Shown here piece after piece: positions 19,425 to 29,059 of a stretch of DNA of 64,000 bases. Source of the stretch: Acidimicrobiia bacterium (GTDB lineage: Bacteria; Actinomycetota; Acidimicrobiia; Acidimicrobiales; Bin134); contig VYCQ01000039.1 of NCBI GenBank assembly GCA_009843865.1, positions 32,095-96,094 on the forward strand, in the 5' to 3' direction. The notes under the pieces are model-generated. The model worked only from the letters and a program-made list of their open reading frames with translations, had not been told where the DNA came from and ran no database searches. Each line of letters opens with the position of its first letter. Position 1 is the first letter of the stretch. The position numbers and the translations under genes are program-made.

Positions 19425-20597
19425 TTATGGCTGTTGGTTTTGTTCGAACAATATTTTTATTGCACCTCTACGCCCTGCTTCAGCAGCGTGGGTGATGGCT
19501 TCTTTGTAGCGGCGTAAAGGGTAACGAGCTGACACTAGTCGTTCTAAGTGGGTTGAGGTAATCAGCTCAAATCCTAGCTGAAAACTGGTGGCAGTTTGTC
19601 CGTTGGGTAGTGTTTCGGTGCCGTAAGTGTAAGCACCCACCAGTTCAGTTTCGCGATGCCATAAACCTGTTAGGTCAACTCGGGAAGGTTCGGGCATGCC
19701 TAACAGCACTATCTTGCCGCGGGGTCGGGTGATGGCTATGGCATCTGCTAGTGAAGAAGCGCTGCCTACTGCATCAATGGTGATGTCCACTCCGCTCGAG
19801 AGGTAGTTTCCTAGCATTTGACATGCGGTGACACGTCGTACTGCTCGACGAATCATCGCAGGTTCAACCACTAGATCAGCACCCAAATCGTTGGCAAGCT
19901 CTCGTTGATGCGAGTACTTGGCGGTGGCGATAATCATTCCCACTGGCGTTAGCTGCCTAAGCGCGGCTATCGAACATAATCCCATGGTTCCTGCACCTAG
20001 TACTGCTACCAGTGCATCTGGTGTTACAGCAGCTTTGAGGGCAGCATGGACTCCTCCCGCCGCAGGTTCCAGCATCACCGCGGCCTCATCACTGAGTGTT
20101 TTTGGTACCGGGTGAAGCTGGCTTTTATGGGCTACCAAGACCTCACCCCAACCCCCACCGGTACTTGCGCAGAAACCAATTTGAATGCCGTCGTCAATAA
20201 TGCCGCTTAAAAGATAGTCGTAATTATCTCCATCTCCTGGTGCGGCTCCTTCGAATGGCAATGGTCGGTTGCGGGCTGCGGGCCCTAAAACAGGTTCAAG
20301 GGCTACACGTTGTCCGTTCTCGTCAATCCCTACTACTTCATGGCCAGGCACAAAAGGAAATGACACCAACGGTTCAAAATAGCGAGAAGATCGGCCTTCT
20401 ACCGTGGCTAAGTCTGAACCGCAAATGCCGGTTAACAGGGGTCGAACTGTGTGCCAACCATCGCCTGGAAGTTCAGGTTCTGGAATATCTCTGTAGTACA
20501 GCGGGCCAATGGAACTACCTGCCCCGGGTATTAAGCGTGATGCCACCGCTGCTGCGGCGTAACGGGCCAGATTACGTTCAAAGATTAAGGCCTCCAT
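19425..20597 (-). CDS. Zinc-type alcohol dehydrogenase-like protein lacking the structural-zinc cysteines
   Basis: This medium-chain dehydrogenase of 390 residues has the catalytic-zinc motifs GICGSDLA and PGHEVVG and a Rossmann segment AVLGAGTMGLCSIAAL. The GGGWGEVLVAHKSQLHPVPKTLS block places it in the zinc alcohol dehydrogenase family. Where the structural zinc loop with four cysteines should lie, it reads LPFEGAAPGDGDNYD with no cysteine. I checked this against the DNA and it is not a frame error. The substrate is unknown. Confidence 0.85.
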   Translation of the reverse strand: MEALIFERNLARYAAAAVASRLIPGAGSSIGPLYYRDIPEPELPGDGWHTVRPLLTGICGSDLATVEGRSSRYFEPLVSFPFVPGHEVVGIDENGQRVALEPVLGPAARNRPLPFEGAAPGDGDNYDYLLSGIIDDGIQIGFCASTGGGWGEVLVAHKSQLHPVPKTLSDEAAVMLEPAAGGVHAALKAAVTPDALVAVLGAGTMGLCSIAALRQLTPVGMIIATAKYSHQRELANDLGADLVVEPAMIRRAVRRVTACQMLGNYLSSGVDITIDAVGSASSLADAIAITRPRGKIVLLGMPEPSRVDLTGLWHRETELVGAYTYGTETLPNGQTATSFQLGFELITSTHLERLVSARYPLRRYKEAITHAAEAGRRGAIKILFEQNQQP

Positions 20598-20613
20598 TGG
20601 TTTAGTCTTGTTC

Positions 20614-21984
20614 CTAGGCGCTCAAGTAGCGAACTGGATCTTGCGGAACACCCTCATAACGGATTTCAAAGTGGAGATGAGGCCCTGTAGACCATCCTGT
20701 GTTGCCCACTGCTCCGATGATGTCTCCTAAACCTACTTGTTGACCAACTGATACTGCAAAAGTAGATAAATGAGCGTAGAGGGTAGACCACCCATCGCCA
20801 TGGTCGATCATCACTGTGTTGCCGTAACCGGTTCGAGCCTTCACTTGAATCACGGTGCCGCTAGCTGCTGCCCGGATGGGATCGCCGGTGTTGCCTCCGA
20901 TATCTATTCCAGCGTGGAAACGCTCGGTGCCAAAAATTGGATGGATGCGGTTGCCGAAGCCAGACCCTACGCTACCAGGAATTGGTTGTAAGAAGGGAGG
21001 GTTGGTGAATTCGCCACGGCTTTCACGTTCTCGCAGCGAAGCTATGCGCGCGTTACGTTCGCGCTCTAGTTCTGCTAGGCGGGCTTGGCGTTGGCGCTCC
21101 AACTCGGCCAAACGACGGCGGTCTCGTTCTTGTTGTATCTCGGCTTCGATCGCCGCAACTCCTGCATCTAAGCGGGCGATCTCATATTCGACTTCACGTT
21201 GTTCTTGAGCTTCTAGTTCAATCTGTACAAGCAGCTCGTTGCGCTTACGATCCCATTCCTCTTGGAGTTTTTTTTGAGCTTGTTGGAGTTTGTTTAGTTC
21301 TACTAGAGCCTCTTCGATGTTGGCCTGAGCTTGGGCTATTTCGAGTTGTGCTTGTTCTGCTTCTTCTACTGCAAGCTGTTGTTCGTCAAGGGCTCTACGT
21401 AGCCTGTCGATAAGCGATTGAGCATCCCCACCTAGTTCTTCAATGTAGAACTGACGACGGGCGTTTCTGTTGGGGTCGCCGTTTTGTAGTAAGAACGTAG
21501 GTTCATAAGCTAAGTCGAGGTATATCTGAACTACTTGGGCTTGTATCTGAAGTTGGATGAAGGTGATCTCTTCGCTGAGGTTTGCTGCTCGTTGCTGTGC
21601 TTCATTCACCCGTTTTTGAGCTGCGGTCTGTGCAAGTTGGACTGTGGCTAGTCGGGTGTTAGCAGCCGCTATCCAGGCGTTGATCTGCTTGAGTTGAGTA
21701 TCTAGTTCTTCGATGAGGGCTTCAGCTACGTCTAATTGTTCGATGGCGAAGAGCGCTTCTGCTTGTAAAGATGTTTGTTGAGCGCGTCGTTCTTGGATTT
21801 CTAGTTGTTTTTGTTCGATTTGTCGTTGGCGATCTTCAAAAAAAGTGTCTTGAGCTGAAGTTTCAGAAGCCATCAAGGCAAAAAGAACAAAAATCAACAT
21901 CACACCTAAGACGAGTTGGCCGCGTCTTTTTTGATGGCGTAGCCAGAAGGTAATGTTTTTTGGCGGTGGGTTATAGGTGCTCAA
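20614..21984 (-). CDS. M23 peptidase with coiled coil (EnvC/RipA-like murein hydrolase factor)
   Basis: The protein has an N-terminal hydrophobic export segment (LVLGVMLIFVLFALMA), a long Gln/Glu/Arg-rich coiled coil over about residues 45-320, and a C-terminal M23 domain. The zinc ligands sit in FHAGIDIGG (about 355) and HLHFE (about 436), so the peptidase should be active rather than a degenerate EnvC type. It probably cuts peptidoglycan cross-links, or activates such enzymes, during growth or division. It is 456 residues long. Confidence 0.9.
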   Translation of the reverse strand: MSTYNPPPKNITFWLRHQKRRGQLVLGVMLIFVLFALMASETSAQDTFFEDRQRQIEQKQLEIQERRAQQTSLQAEALFAIEQLDVAEALIEELDTQLKQINAWIAAANTRLATVQLAQTAAQKRVNEAQQRAANLSEEITFIQLQIQAQVVQIYLDLAYEPTFLLQNGDPNRNARRQFYIEELGGDAQSLIDRLRRALDEQQLAVEEAEQAQLEIAQAQANIEEALVELNKLQQAQKKLQEEWDRKRNELLVQIELEAQEQREVEYEIARLDAGVAAIEAEIQQERDRRRLAELERQRQARLAELERERNARIASLRERESRGEFTNPPFLQPIPGSVGSGFGNRIHPIFGTERFHAGIDIGGNTGDPIRAAASGTVIQVKARTGYGNTVMIDHGDGWSTLYAHLSTFAVSVGQQVGLGDIIGAVGNTGWSTGPHLHFEIRYEGVPQDPVRYLSA

Positions 21985-22005
21985 TACAACATCTTGGGTA
22001 TCAAC

Positions 22006-23025
22006 TCAGGCGGTGATTAAGGCTTCAGCTATTTGTATAGCGTTTAGGGCTGCGCCTTTGCGCAAGTTATCGCCTGCAAGAAAAAGCGCTAGTCCGTTTT
22101 TCACGGTTGGATCAACTCTGATTCTGCCCACCAAGGTTTTGTCGATTCCCGTGGCTGCCAGAGGAGTGGGTAGATTGTTCATCGATACCCCTTCGGCTTT
22201 TGCTAAAACGTGGTGGGCTTGTTCGGGTTCGATAGGTGCATCAAACTCTGTGTTGATGGCTAAGCAATGTCCGGTAAAAACTGGCACTCGTGCACAAGTA
22301 GCGCTTACTAATAAGTCAGGTAGTTCCAATATTTTGCGACTTTCCTCAGCTAGCTTGCGTTCTTCAGAGGTTTCGTTGGAGTCGTCGTCTAGCCGAGTGC
22401 CACACTCAGGTATCACATTGAAGGCGATGGGTGCAGCAAACACTGATGGCTTGGGAAATGAGGTCGTATTGTTGTCGTAGGTTAAATCAACGGCTTTATT
22501 AGCTATTTGACGTACTTGTTCATCTAACTCAGCTACTCCCGCTAAACCGCCTCCCGATACTGCTTGGTAAGAGGTATAGATCACCCGTTGCAGCCCTGCT
22601 GCTTGCGACAGCGGTTTGAGTACCGGCATAGCTACCATTGTGGTGCAGTTGGGATTAGCCACGATGCCTTTGTTTAGATTGTGTAGGGCGTGGGCATTCA
22701 CCTCGGGAACCACTAGAGGTACTTTTGGGTCCATACGCCATGCCGAAGAGTTGTCGATCATTATTGCTCCAGCGGCTGTAACTTTTGGGGCTAGCTGTTT
22801 GGAAGCATCTTTGCCCGCTGAGAAAAGAGCGATATCTATTCCCTTGTAGTTGGCTGTGGCAGCATCTTCTATCTCGTAGGTTTCATCTGCCCAGATGATT
22901 GTGCGGCCAGCCGAGCGGGTTGAGGCCATCACTCGTAAGTTTTTAACTGGGAAGCTTCGTTCTTTTAGGAGGCGTAGCATTACCCCACCAACTTGTCCGG
23001 TGGCACCCACAACCGCGACATTCAT
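22006..23025 (-). CDS. asd: Aspartate-semialdehyde dehydrogenase
   Basis: This enzyme reduces aspartyl phosphate to aspartate semialdehyde, the branch-point for lysine, diaminopimelate, threonine and methionine. It shows the NADP fold VAVVGATGQVG, the FSAGKDASK segment, IDNSSAWRMD and the catalytic cysteine in NPNCTTM. The length of 339 residues is standard. It follows lysC on the minus strand, 51 bases after its stop, so the first two steps of the aspartate pathway are made together. Confidence 0.95.
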   Translation of the reverse strand: MNVAVVGATGQVGGVMLRLLKERSFPVKNLRVMASTRSAGRTIIWADETYEIEDAATANYKGIDIALFSAGKDASKQLAPKVTAAGAIMIDNSSAWRMDPKVPLVVPEVNAHALHNLNKGIVANPNCTTMVAMPVLKPLSQAAGLQRVIYTSYQAVSGGGLAGVAELDEQVRQIANKAVDLTYDNNTTSFPKPSVFAAPIAFNVIPECGTRLDDDSNETSEERKLAEESRKILELPDLLVSATCARVPVFTGHCLAINTEFDAPIEPEQAHHVLAKAEGVSMNNLPTPLAATGIDKTLVGRIRVDPTVKNGLALFLAGDNLRKGAALNAIQIAEALITA

Positions 23026-23076
23026 GGCTGCAATTCTATCTTCATTAGAACAGCTATTGGAGGTAGGTAAGAGGGC

Positions 23077-24291
23077 TTATTGAGCTAGTTCAAAGGCATC
23101 GTGAAGAGCTTGGGTGGCTGCAACGGCATCGCATTGGCGAATGATGCAGCTAATTCGGATGGGTGAGGTGGAGATCATCTCAATGTTGATTTGGTTGTTA
23201 GACAAGGTTTCAAACATTGTTGCGGCTACACCAGGGTGCGATTTCATGCCAGCACCTATCAAGCTGATCCGAGCGATTTCGGGATCAGCTGTAACGTTGG
23301 TAGCGCCAATGCTTGTAGCAAGCTTTTGGGTAATTTCATGAGCGAGCTTTACATCTGTTTCGGGTACCGTGAAAGAAATATCGGTTATTCCGTCAGCAGA
23401 GGCGTTTTGCACGATCATGTCCACGTTTACCCCAGCATTAGCCAATTCTCTAAAGAGCGCTGCTGCCACCCCTGGTCGATCAGCCACCCTATTTACGGTG
23501 ATCTTGGCTTCAGAAGTATCAGGGATTACCGAGCGGATAATGGGCTGCTCCATAGAAGCCTCCTCTTTGCCTACCCAGGTGCCTTGTTCCCAGGTGAATG
23601 CGGATCGGATATGTAGTTTGACTCCGTAGTTTTGGGCCACCTCTACCGAGCGCATGGCGGGTTTGGGGCAGCCTACTGCGGTCATCTCTAGCAGTTCATC
23701 AAAGGAGATGTTCGTCAGCTTGCGGGCATTGGAACACATTCGAGGGTCGGTGGTGAACACACCTGAAACATCGGTATAAAGCTCGCAAGCATCTGCTTTT
23801 AAAGACGATGCTAATGCCACCGCTGTGGTGTCTGAGCCGCCTCGGCCTAAGAACGTCACATCGTTGGCTGTGCTTACTCCTTGCGATCCTGCCACTACGG
23901 GCACTCTGTCGGCATTTAATGCTGCTTGAATCCTGTTGGGGTTGATTTTTAAGATTTTGGCATTGCCGTGGTTGGTATCGGTTACAAAGCCTGCCTGGCT
24001 GCCGGTGAATGAGTCCGCGGGAATGTTCATGTCGTGAAGGGCCATGCAAACCAAAGCACAGGCCTTGCGTTCGCCGGTTGTTATGAGCATGTCCCGTTCT
24101 CTTCCGGGTTGTGTTGTTGACACCGCGGCTGCCAGGGTTAGTAATTCGTCGGTTTCTTTGCCCATAGCGCTGATTACCAAGACAATTTGATCACCACGTT
24201 GTTTACAGCGGTGTATATGGTCGGCCACTTCGCGGATGCGGTCGGCATCGGTCACTGATGTGCCGCCGAACTTTTGTATTATCAAGGCCAC
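23077..24291 (-). CDS. lysC: Aspartate kinase
   Basis: The 404-residue kinase phosphorylates aspartate, the first step of the aspartate family pathway. KFGGTSV opens the catalytic domain, ITTGERKACAL and FLGRGGSDTTAVALA lie in the middle, and two ACT domains from about residue 265 (TVNRVADRPGVAAALF, SLIGAGMKSHPGVAATMF) provide feedback control, presumably by lysine and/or threonine. No lysine riboswitch was recognised in the 158-base upstream gap. Confidence 0.95.
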   Translation of the reverse strand: MALIIQKFGGTSVTDADRIREVADHIHRCKQRGDQIVLVISAMGKETDELLTLAAAVSTTQPGRERDMLITTGERKACALVCMALHDMNIPADSFTGSQAGFVTDTNHGNAKILKINPNRIQAALNADRVPVVAGSQGVSTANDVTFLGRGGSDTTAVALASSLKADACELYTDVSGVFTTDPRMCSNARKLTNISFDELLEMTAVGCPKPAMRSVEVAQNYGVKLHIRSAFTWEQGTWVGKEEASMEQPIIRSVIPDTSEAKITVNRVADRPGVAAALFRELANAGVNVDMIVQNASADGITDISFTVPETDVKLAHEITQKLATSIGATNVTADPEIARISLIGAGMKSHPGVAATMFETLSNNQINIEMISTSPIRISCIIRQCDAVAATQALHDAFELAQ

Positions 24292-24455
24292 TCTAAAACG
24301 CTAGTAGCCACAGCAGGGCGCGCTTAGGGTTGTTAAGAGAGTTTTTGGCTGACATCACAGAATCTTGCCATGCATTTATTTTTCAATGTTGCTTATCTTT
24401 CATGTGCCTGGGGTCTTCTAGTATGCATTGAGTTTCTGGTGCTTCTAGATTGCTG

Positions 24456-25952
24456 ATGGTGGCTACTAACAAACGAGAGCGTCAACGTCAACGTCGTCAG
24501 GTAGCACGTCGTCAAGCTAAAGCGGTAGCAACTCGTAGCCGAATTCGTTCTAGCAGCCTCAAGTTGGCTCTAGTTGTGGTGTTTGTGGTTTTGGGGGTGT
24601 TGATATTGTGGTTGTTGTTGCGAGATGGTGGTGATGATGCTAGCAATGGCGATACTAGTAGCGAGACCAACGCAGCAGATGTGGACCTTGCAGATGTTGA
24701 GGGCAGTCAGGCATCTGAGTTCCCAACGCTAGTGCCTCCCCCTTCCCCTGGTGGTGAGTTGAGTGGTGAGGTTACGCCTTGTCCCGATCCTGAAGGTCCT
24801 GATTTTCGGGTTACCTCTTTTGAAGCGGCACCTTCTGAGTGTCTTGATTCGGCTTTGGAGTATGCTGCCGTGTTTGACACCACTTTAGGCAAGATCAGGG
24901 TTGCGTTGGATACTGAAGCAAATGTTGAAGCGGTGAATGCTTTCGTGGTGTTGGCTGATTATGACTACTACAACAACACAGCCTTCTTTTATACCGATCC
25001 TGAGGGGGGTTATATTCAAGGCGGGTCACCTAAAACCAATGATGCTAACGATCCAGGGCCGGGCTTTTCGCTCACAGCTCCGTCAGCTCAAGATTTTGGA
25101 GCATCAGAGTTGTTGTGGTCGGCTGAAGGGCCTACAACAGGGCAGCTTGTATTTACTGTCGGTCAACAATTTTCACCGTCACAACCCATATTTGGACTGA
25201 CAAGGTTGGGACTAGTCAGCGACGGCGTGGATGTAATTTCGCAAATTTTGGCTAGCCATGTAGATAACCCTGACACAACCTTCGGCGGCAGACCTGCTGA
25301 AACGGTAGAAATCCTTTCCGTTCAAATTCAGACCATCGACCCAGCTCTTGAAGGGAGTATTGACTTGAGCAATTGTCCACCATCTGACGGGTCAGGACCA
25401 ACAATTTTGGATTTTGATGCCCCTCAACCCATGTGTTTGGATGTTTCTAAGCAATATACCGCTGTGTTTGACACCACAGCTGGAGAGATGCGTGTTGCTC
25501 TTGACATGCTCAATACACCTAACACTGCTAATAATTTCGCGGTGTTAGCGCGTTATCACTATTACGATAACACCTTGTTGTTTCGCACCGATCCCAGCAT
25601 TGGCATTATTCAAGGTGGGGCACCTCATACCAATTCTCCAGCCGATCCGGGTCCAGGTTACACAATCTTAGATGAGGGGTTGGGCTTTACCTATGAGCCT
25701 GGACAAATAGTGATGGCTCGTACTGCTGAACCCAACAGCGCGAGTGCTCAGTTCTTTTTTGCGGTTAATGAAAACACTGCTCTTTTGAACGATCAGGGTA
25801 CTTATGTAGTGTTTGGGCAGATGGATGAAGATAGTCTGGTGGTGGCTGAGAGTATTTTAGATAGCCATGTTGATCAGCCGAACAATCCTTTAGGCGGGGG
25901 TCCTGATCCTCAGGTGATCGTGAATTCGGTTACTATTCACGAGACCGGTTGA
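24456..25952 (+). CDS. Membrane-anchored protein with two cyclophilin-type domains
   Basis: The protein has a very basic N-terminus (RERQRQRRQVARRQAKA), one membrane helix at about residues 36-57, an acidic linker, and two cyclophilin-like domains outside the membrane. Domain 2 keeps the hallmark FRTDPSIGIIQGG, ARTAEPNSASAQFFF and VVFGQM, and could be an active prolyl isomerase. Domain 1 reads FFYTDPEGGYIQGG, with Tyr where the catalytic Arg is expected, and lacks the SQFFI-like motif, so it is probably inactive. ATG 24456 is chosen over TTG 24450. Confidence 0.82.
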   Translation: MVATNKRERQRQRRQVARRQAKAVATRSRIRSSSLKLALVVVFVVLGVLILWLLLRDGGDDASNGDTSSETNAADVDLADVEGSQASEFPTLVPPPSPGGELSGEVTPCPDPEGPDFRVTSFEAAPSECLDSALEYAAVFDTTLGKIRVALDTEANVEAVNAFVVLADYDYYNNTAFFYTDPEGGYIQGGSPKTNDANDPGPGFSLTAPSAQDFGASELLWSAEGPTTGQLVFTVGQQFSPSQPIFGLTRLGLVSDGVDVISQILASHVDNPDTTFGGRPAETVEILSVQIQTIDPALEGSIDLSNCPPSDGSGPTILDFDAPQPMCLDVSKQYTAVFDTTAGEMRVALDMLNTPNTANNFAVLARYHYYDNTLLFRTDPSIGIIQGGAPHTNSPADPGPGYTILDEGLGFTYEPGQIVMARTAEPNSASAQFFFAVNENTALLNDQGTYVVFGQMDEDSLVVAESILDSHVDQPNNPLGGGPDPQVIVNSVTIHETG

Positions 25953-25980
25953 TCAGCCACTCTGCCATCTGAGGCAAAGT

Positions 25981-26655
25981 GTGGGGGTGCCGTTAAGTCC
26001 TGAGTTCAGCCGGTGGGAGTTTCCTCCCGCATCTTCGGCTGACGATCACGGTCTTGTGGCAGTTGGTGCTGATCTGCAACCCGGCACACTGCTTAGGGCC
26101 TATAAGGCGGGAATGTTTCCTATGCCGTTGGGCCGTACCGATAAGTTGGGCTGGTGGTCTCCCGATCCTCGGGCAATTATTCCGTTGGATGCCTTGCGGG
26201 TAACTCGTTCGCTACGTCGTTCGCTACGTCGTTATCGCATCACTGCTGACGTGGCTTTTGCTGAAGTGGTGGAGGCTTGCCGTAACATAGAGCGTCCTCA
26301 TGGATGGATATCTTCAGCGGTCCGAGATGCTTACATCAGATTGCATCGGTTGGGCTGGGCACACAGCGTGGAAGCTTGGTCGGAAGAAGGTGAGTTGGTT
26401 GGTGGGCTTTATGGTGTGTCTGTGGGAGGTTTGTTTGCAGGGGAATCTATGTTTCACATCGACCGGGATGCCTCTAAAGTGGCGTTAGTTTCGTTGGTGG
26501 GACGGCTGGCCTACGGTGGGGTGCAGCGCCTTTTGGATGTACAATGGGCTACTGAGCATCTGCGAAGTCTCGGAGCAATTGAGATAGATCGTAGTGAGTA
26601 TTTGAAGCATTTGGAGTTAGCGCTAAGGCAGTCTCCAGCTCCCTGGCCTAGGTGA
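25981..26655 (+). CDS. aat: Leucyl/phenylalanyl-tRNA--protein transferase
   Basis: Aat adds Leu or Phe to the N-terminus of proteins so that they enter the N-degron pathway with ClpS/ClpAP. Conserved blocks are GLVAVGADLQPGTLLRAYKAGMFPM, WWSPDPRAIIPL and the GGLYGVSVGGLFAGESMF segment. The 224-residue length is normal. The start is GTG 25981 with GAGG upstream. Its last 33 bases overlap the 3' end of the convergent carboxylase epsilon gene. Confidence 0.93.
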   Translation: MGVPLSPEFSRWEFPPASSADDHGLVAVGADLQPGTLLRAYKAGMFPMPLGRTDKLGWWSPDPRAIIPLDALRVTRSLRRSLRRYRITADVAFAEVVEACRNIERPHGWISSAVRDAYIRLHRLGWAHSVEAWSEEGELVGGLYGVSVGGLFAGESMFHIDRDASKVALVSLVGRLAYGGVQRLLDVQWATEHLRSLGAIEIDRSEYLKHLELALRQSPAPWPR

Positions 26656-26811
26656 GTGCATCCACCAGCGACCGCTAAAGCGCCACTTGTTAGTGGGGTG
26701 CTGAAAAGATGGTGTAGGCGCATCGGATTGTGCCATTAGTGCTTGGTACGCGGCCACAATGGCAGCTACTTCTGCCTCTGTGGGTTGTGGGGTTATTTGG
26801 AGATAGTCCAC
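26623..26811 (-). CDS. Acyl-CoA carboxylase epsilon subunit
   Basis: This 62-residue protein begins MDYLQITPQPTEAEVAAIVAAYQAL and ends with a Trp-rich WRFSGRWW segment. The PTxxEVAAIVAAY pattern is typical of the small epsilon subunit that stabilises actinobacterial acyl-CoA carboxylases. Its start lies 13 bases after the beta-subunit stop, on the same strand, which strongly supports the call. The 3' end runs into aat on the other strand. Confidence 0.85.
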   Translation of the reverse strand: MDYLQITPQPTEAEVAAIVAAYQALMAQSDAPTPSFQHPTNKWRFSGRWWMHSPRPGSWRLP

Positions 26812-26824
26812 ACTACGCCATTTC

Positions 26825-28381
26825 TTAGAGTGGGATAACCCCGTGTTTGCGGGGTGCTAGCTCTCTATGTTTAGTGCGTAGCATCTCAAAGCCTTGAATT
26901 ACTAGTTTTCTCGTGTCAGCAGGGTCGATCACATCGTCTATGTAGCCTCGTTCAGCGGCAATATAGGGGTTGGCGTAGCGCTCGCTGTATTCCTTTATCA
27001 ATTCTTCACGGCGCTTTGTAGGATCGGCAGCCGATTGCAATTCTTGGCGGTAGATGATTTCCACAGCACCTTGGGGCCCCATGACAGCTAGCTCAGCGGC
27101 TGGCCAGGCAAATGACAGATCAGAACCCACCGATTTGGAGTCCATTATCACGTAGGCACCCCCATAAGCTTTTCTAACGATTACTTGAATGCGGGGCACC
27201 GTGGCCTCGCAATAGGCATACAGTAACTTGGCACCGTGACGAATAATACCGCCGTGTTCTTGGTCAACTCCTGGCAAAAAGCCGGGTACATCTACCAGCG
27301 TTAACAAAGGAAGATTGAAGGCATCACAGGTTCGAACGAAGCGGGCAGCTTTAGAAGACGACTCGATGTCTAATACGCCAGCAAGCACCATTGGTTGGTT
27401 GCCCACAATCCCCACGGTGTAGCCGTCAAGTCGAGCGAAGCCACACACGATGGATTTGGCCCAGTGGGCGTGATATTCTAGAAATTCGCCGTCGTCTACC
27501 ACTGCCTGCACTATTTTGCGCATGTCGTAAGGCAAGTTGGGGTTTTTGGGCATAATGTCGCGCAGTTCAGGAGTTAGACGTTTAGGATCATCGCGGGGCT
27601 GAATGCGTGGAGGTGATTCCATATTGTTAGTAGGGAGATAGTTCACCAAATTGCGAACTTCGTCTAGAACATCGGTTTCTGAGGCTCCCACAAACGTGGC
27701 TACTCCCGATTTTGTGGAATGAGAGCGGGCTCCGCCGAGGTCTTCTAGGGTGACCTGTTCGCCGGTAACCGTCTTCACCACATCAGGGCCGGTTATGAAC
27801 ATGTGTGACTTTTCGGCCACCATAAAAACGAAGTCGGTCATGGCTGGGCTGTATACAGCACCGCCAGCGCAAGGGCCGAGAATCACGCTTATTTGTGGGA
27901 TGACACCGGAGGATTTTACATTGCGGTGGAATATGCCTCCGTAGGAATCTAGTGACACTACCCCTTCTTGGATTCGAGCCCCCGCTCCGTCGTTCAGCCC
28001 TATCATGGGTACACCAACCGACATGGCTAAGTCCATCACCTTGTAGATTTTTTCTGCAAAAACTTCGCCTAATGCCCCACCAAACACCGTGAAATCTTGA
28101 GAGAACACGAACACTTTGCGACTTGCAATGGTCCCCCATCCAGTAATGACCCCATCGGTATAGGGGCGCTCGGTTAGGCCGCTATCTAAAGCTCTATGAC
28201 GGGCTAGCATGTCTAGTTCATGAAAAGAGCCTTTATCTAGTAGGTAGTCGATGCGTTCGCGGGCCAACATTTTGCCTTTTTCATGTTGGCGTTTTACTGC
28301 CCGCTCAAGACCTGCGTGCAGAGCTTCTTGTTTGCGTTGCTTCAGCTCTGCGAGGCGATCTTTCATGGAATGTGCTGGCAT
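26825..28381 (-). CDS. Acyl-CoA carboxylase beta subunit (carboxyltransferase, AccD/PccB type)
   Basis: This 518-residue carboxyltransferase moves CO2 from biotin to acetyl- or propionyl-CoA. Visible motifs are KGSFHELDMLARHR, SQDFTVFGGALGEVFAEKI, the oxyanion-hole regions GAGARIQEGV and GPCAGGAVYSPAMTDF, and RKAYGGAYVIMDSK in the C-terminal half. It forms an operon with the epsilon subunit. The biotin-carrying alpha subunit is not in the window. Whether acetyl- or propionyl-CoA is preferred cannot be told from these motifs. Confidence 0.93.
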   Translation of the reverse strand: MPAHSMKDRLAELKQRKQEALHAGLERAVKRQHEKGKMLARERIDYLLDKGSFHELDMLARHRALDSGLTERPYTDGVITGWGTIASRKVFVFSQDFTVFGGALGEVFAEKIYKVMDLAMSVGVPMIGLNDGAGARIQEGVVSLDSYGGIFHRNVKSSGVIPQISVILGPCAGGAVYSPAMTDFVFMVAEKSHMFITGPDVVKTVTGEQVTLEDLGGARSHSTKSGVATFVGASETDVLDEVRNLVNYLPTNNMESPPRIQPRDDPKRLTPELRDIMPKNPNLPYDMRKIVQAVVDDGEFLEYHAHWAKSIVCGFARLDGYTVGIVGNQPMVLAGVLDIESSSKAARFVRTCDAFNLPLLTLVDVPGFLPGVDQEHGGIIRHGAKLLYAYCEATVPRIQVIVRKAYGGAYVIMDSKSVGSDLSFAWPAAELAVMGPQGAVEIIYRQELQSAADPTKRREELIKEYSERYANPYIAAERGYIDDVIDPADTRKLVIQGFEMLRTKHRELAPRKHGVIPL

Positions 28382-28407
28382 GAAATGTTCAGATTACAGT
28401 TACATTC

Positions 28408-29019
28408 TTAGGTTGCGGCAAGGCGTTGTCGACCCTCTAGGGCTCGGCTAAGCGTGAGTTCGTCGGCATATTCTAAGTCGCCTCCTACAGGTAGACCGCT
28501 AGCAATTCTTGTCACGGTTACGCCTAGTGGTTCGATGAGCCGCGCTAAATACATGGCAGTGGCTTCGCCTTCGATGTTGGGGTTGGTGCAGCAAATAACT
28601 TCGATAACGTTTTCACTGTCTATGCGAGCTAACAGTTCTTTGATGCGAAGTTGATCAGGACCTACTCCGGCAATTGGATTGATGGTTCCACCTAAAACGT
28701 GGTAGCGGCCTCGGAACTCTCCAGTCTTTTCAAGCGCTACTATGTCTCGGGGTTCTTCCACTACGCAAAGTAGGGATGGATCGCGCCGATGGTCGTTGCA
28801 TAACTCGCATTGGGTGTGTTCGCTGATGTTGAAGCAGCGTTCGCAGAACCTTATTCGGGCTTTGGCTTCAGTGATTGCTCTAGCTAGTTTGGCAGCGTCT
28901 TGGGAGGATATTTGCAATAGGTGAAAGGCGATTCGTTGGGCTGATTTGGGGCCAACACCGGGCAAGCGGCCCAGCTCATCAATTAGTACCTGTACGGCAT
29001 TGGTATAAGCAGTGTTCAT
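28408..29019 (-). CDS. recR: RecR, recombination mediator
   Basis: RecR acts with RecF and RecO to load RecA at gaps. The 203-residue protein shows the helix-hairpin-helix [19 protein letters not shown], the four-cysteine zinc finger [16 protein letters not shown] and a Toprim domain with [13 protein letters not shown] and YHVLGG. It lies 40 bases downstream of dnaX on the same strand. The small ybaB/ebfC gene that usually separates dnaX and recR is missing here. Confidence 0.95.
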   Translation of the reverse strand: MNTAYTNAVQVLIDELGRLPGVGPKSAQRIAFHLLQISSQDAAKLARAITEAKARIRFCERCFNISEHTQCELCNDHRRDPSLLCVVEEPRDIVALEKTGEFRGRYHVLGGTINPIAGVGPDQLRIKELLARIDSENVIEVICCTNPNIEGEATAMYLARLIEPLGVTVTRIASGLPVGGDLEYADELTLSRALEGRQRLAAT

Positions 29020-29059
29020 CGCTGAGTGTGGTTCATCGTTAGAGGTAGTTTAGGTGCTG

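Noticed and set aside
24292-24449. Lysine riboswitch upstream of lysC
   Set aside because: None of the conserved L-box elements was recognised by eye in this gap.
26205-26240. Short tandem repeat CGTTCGCTACGT in aat
   Set aside because: It encodes the repeated SLRRSLRR helix in frame and looks like ordinary coding redundancy.
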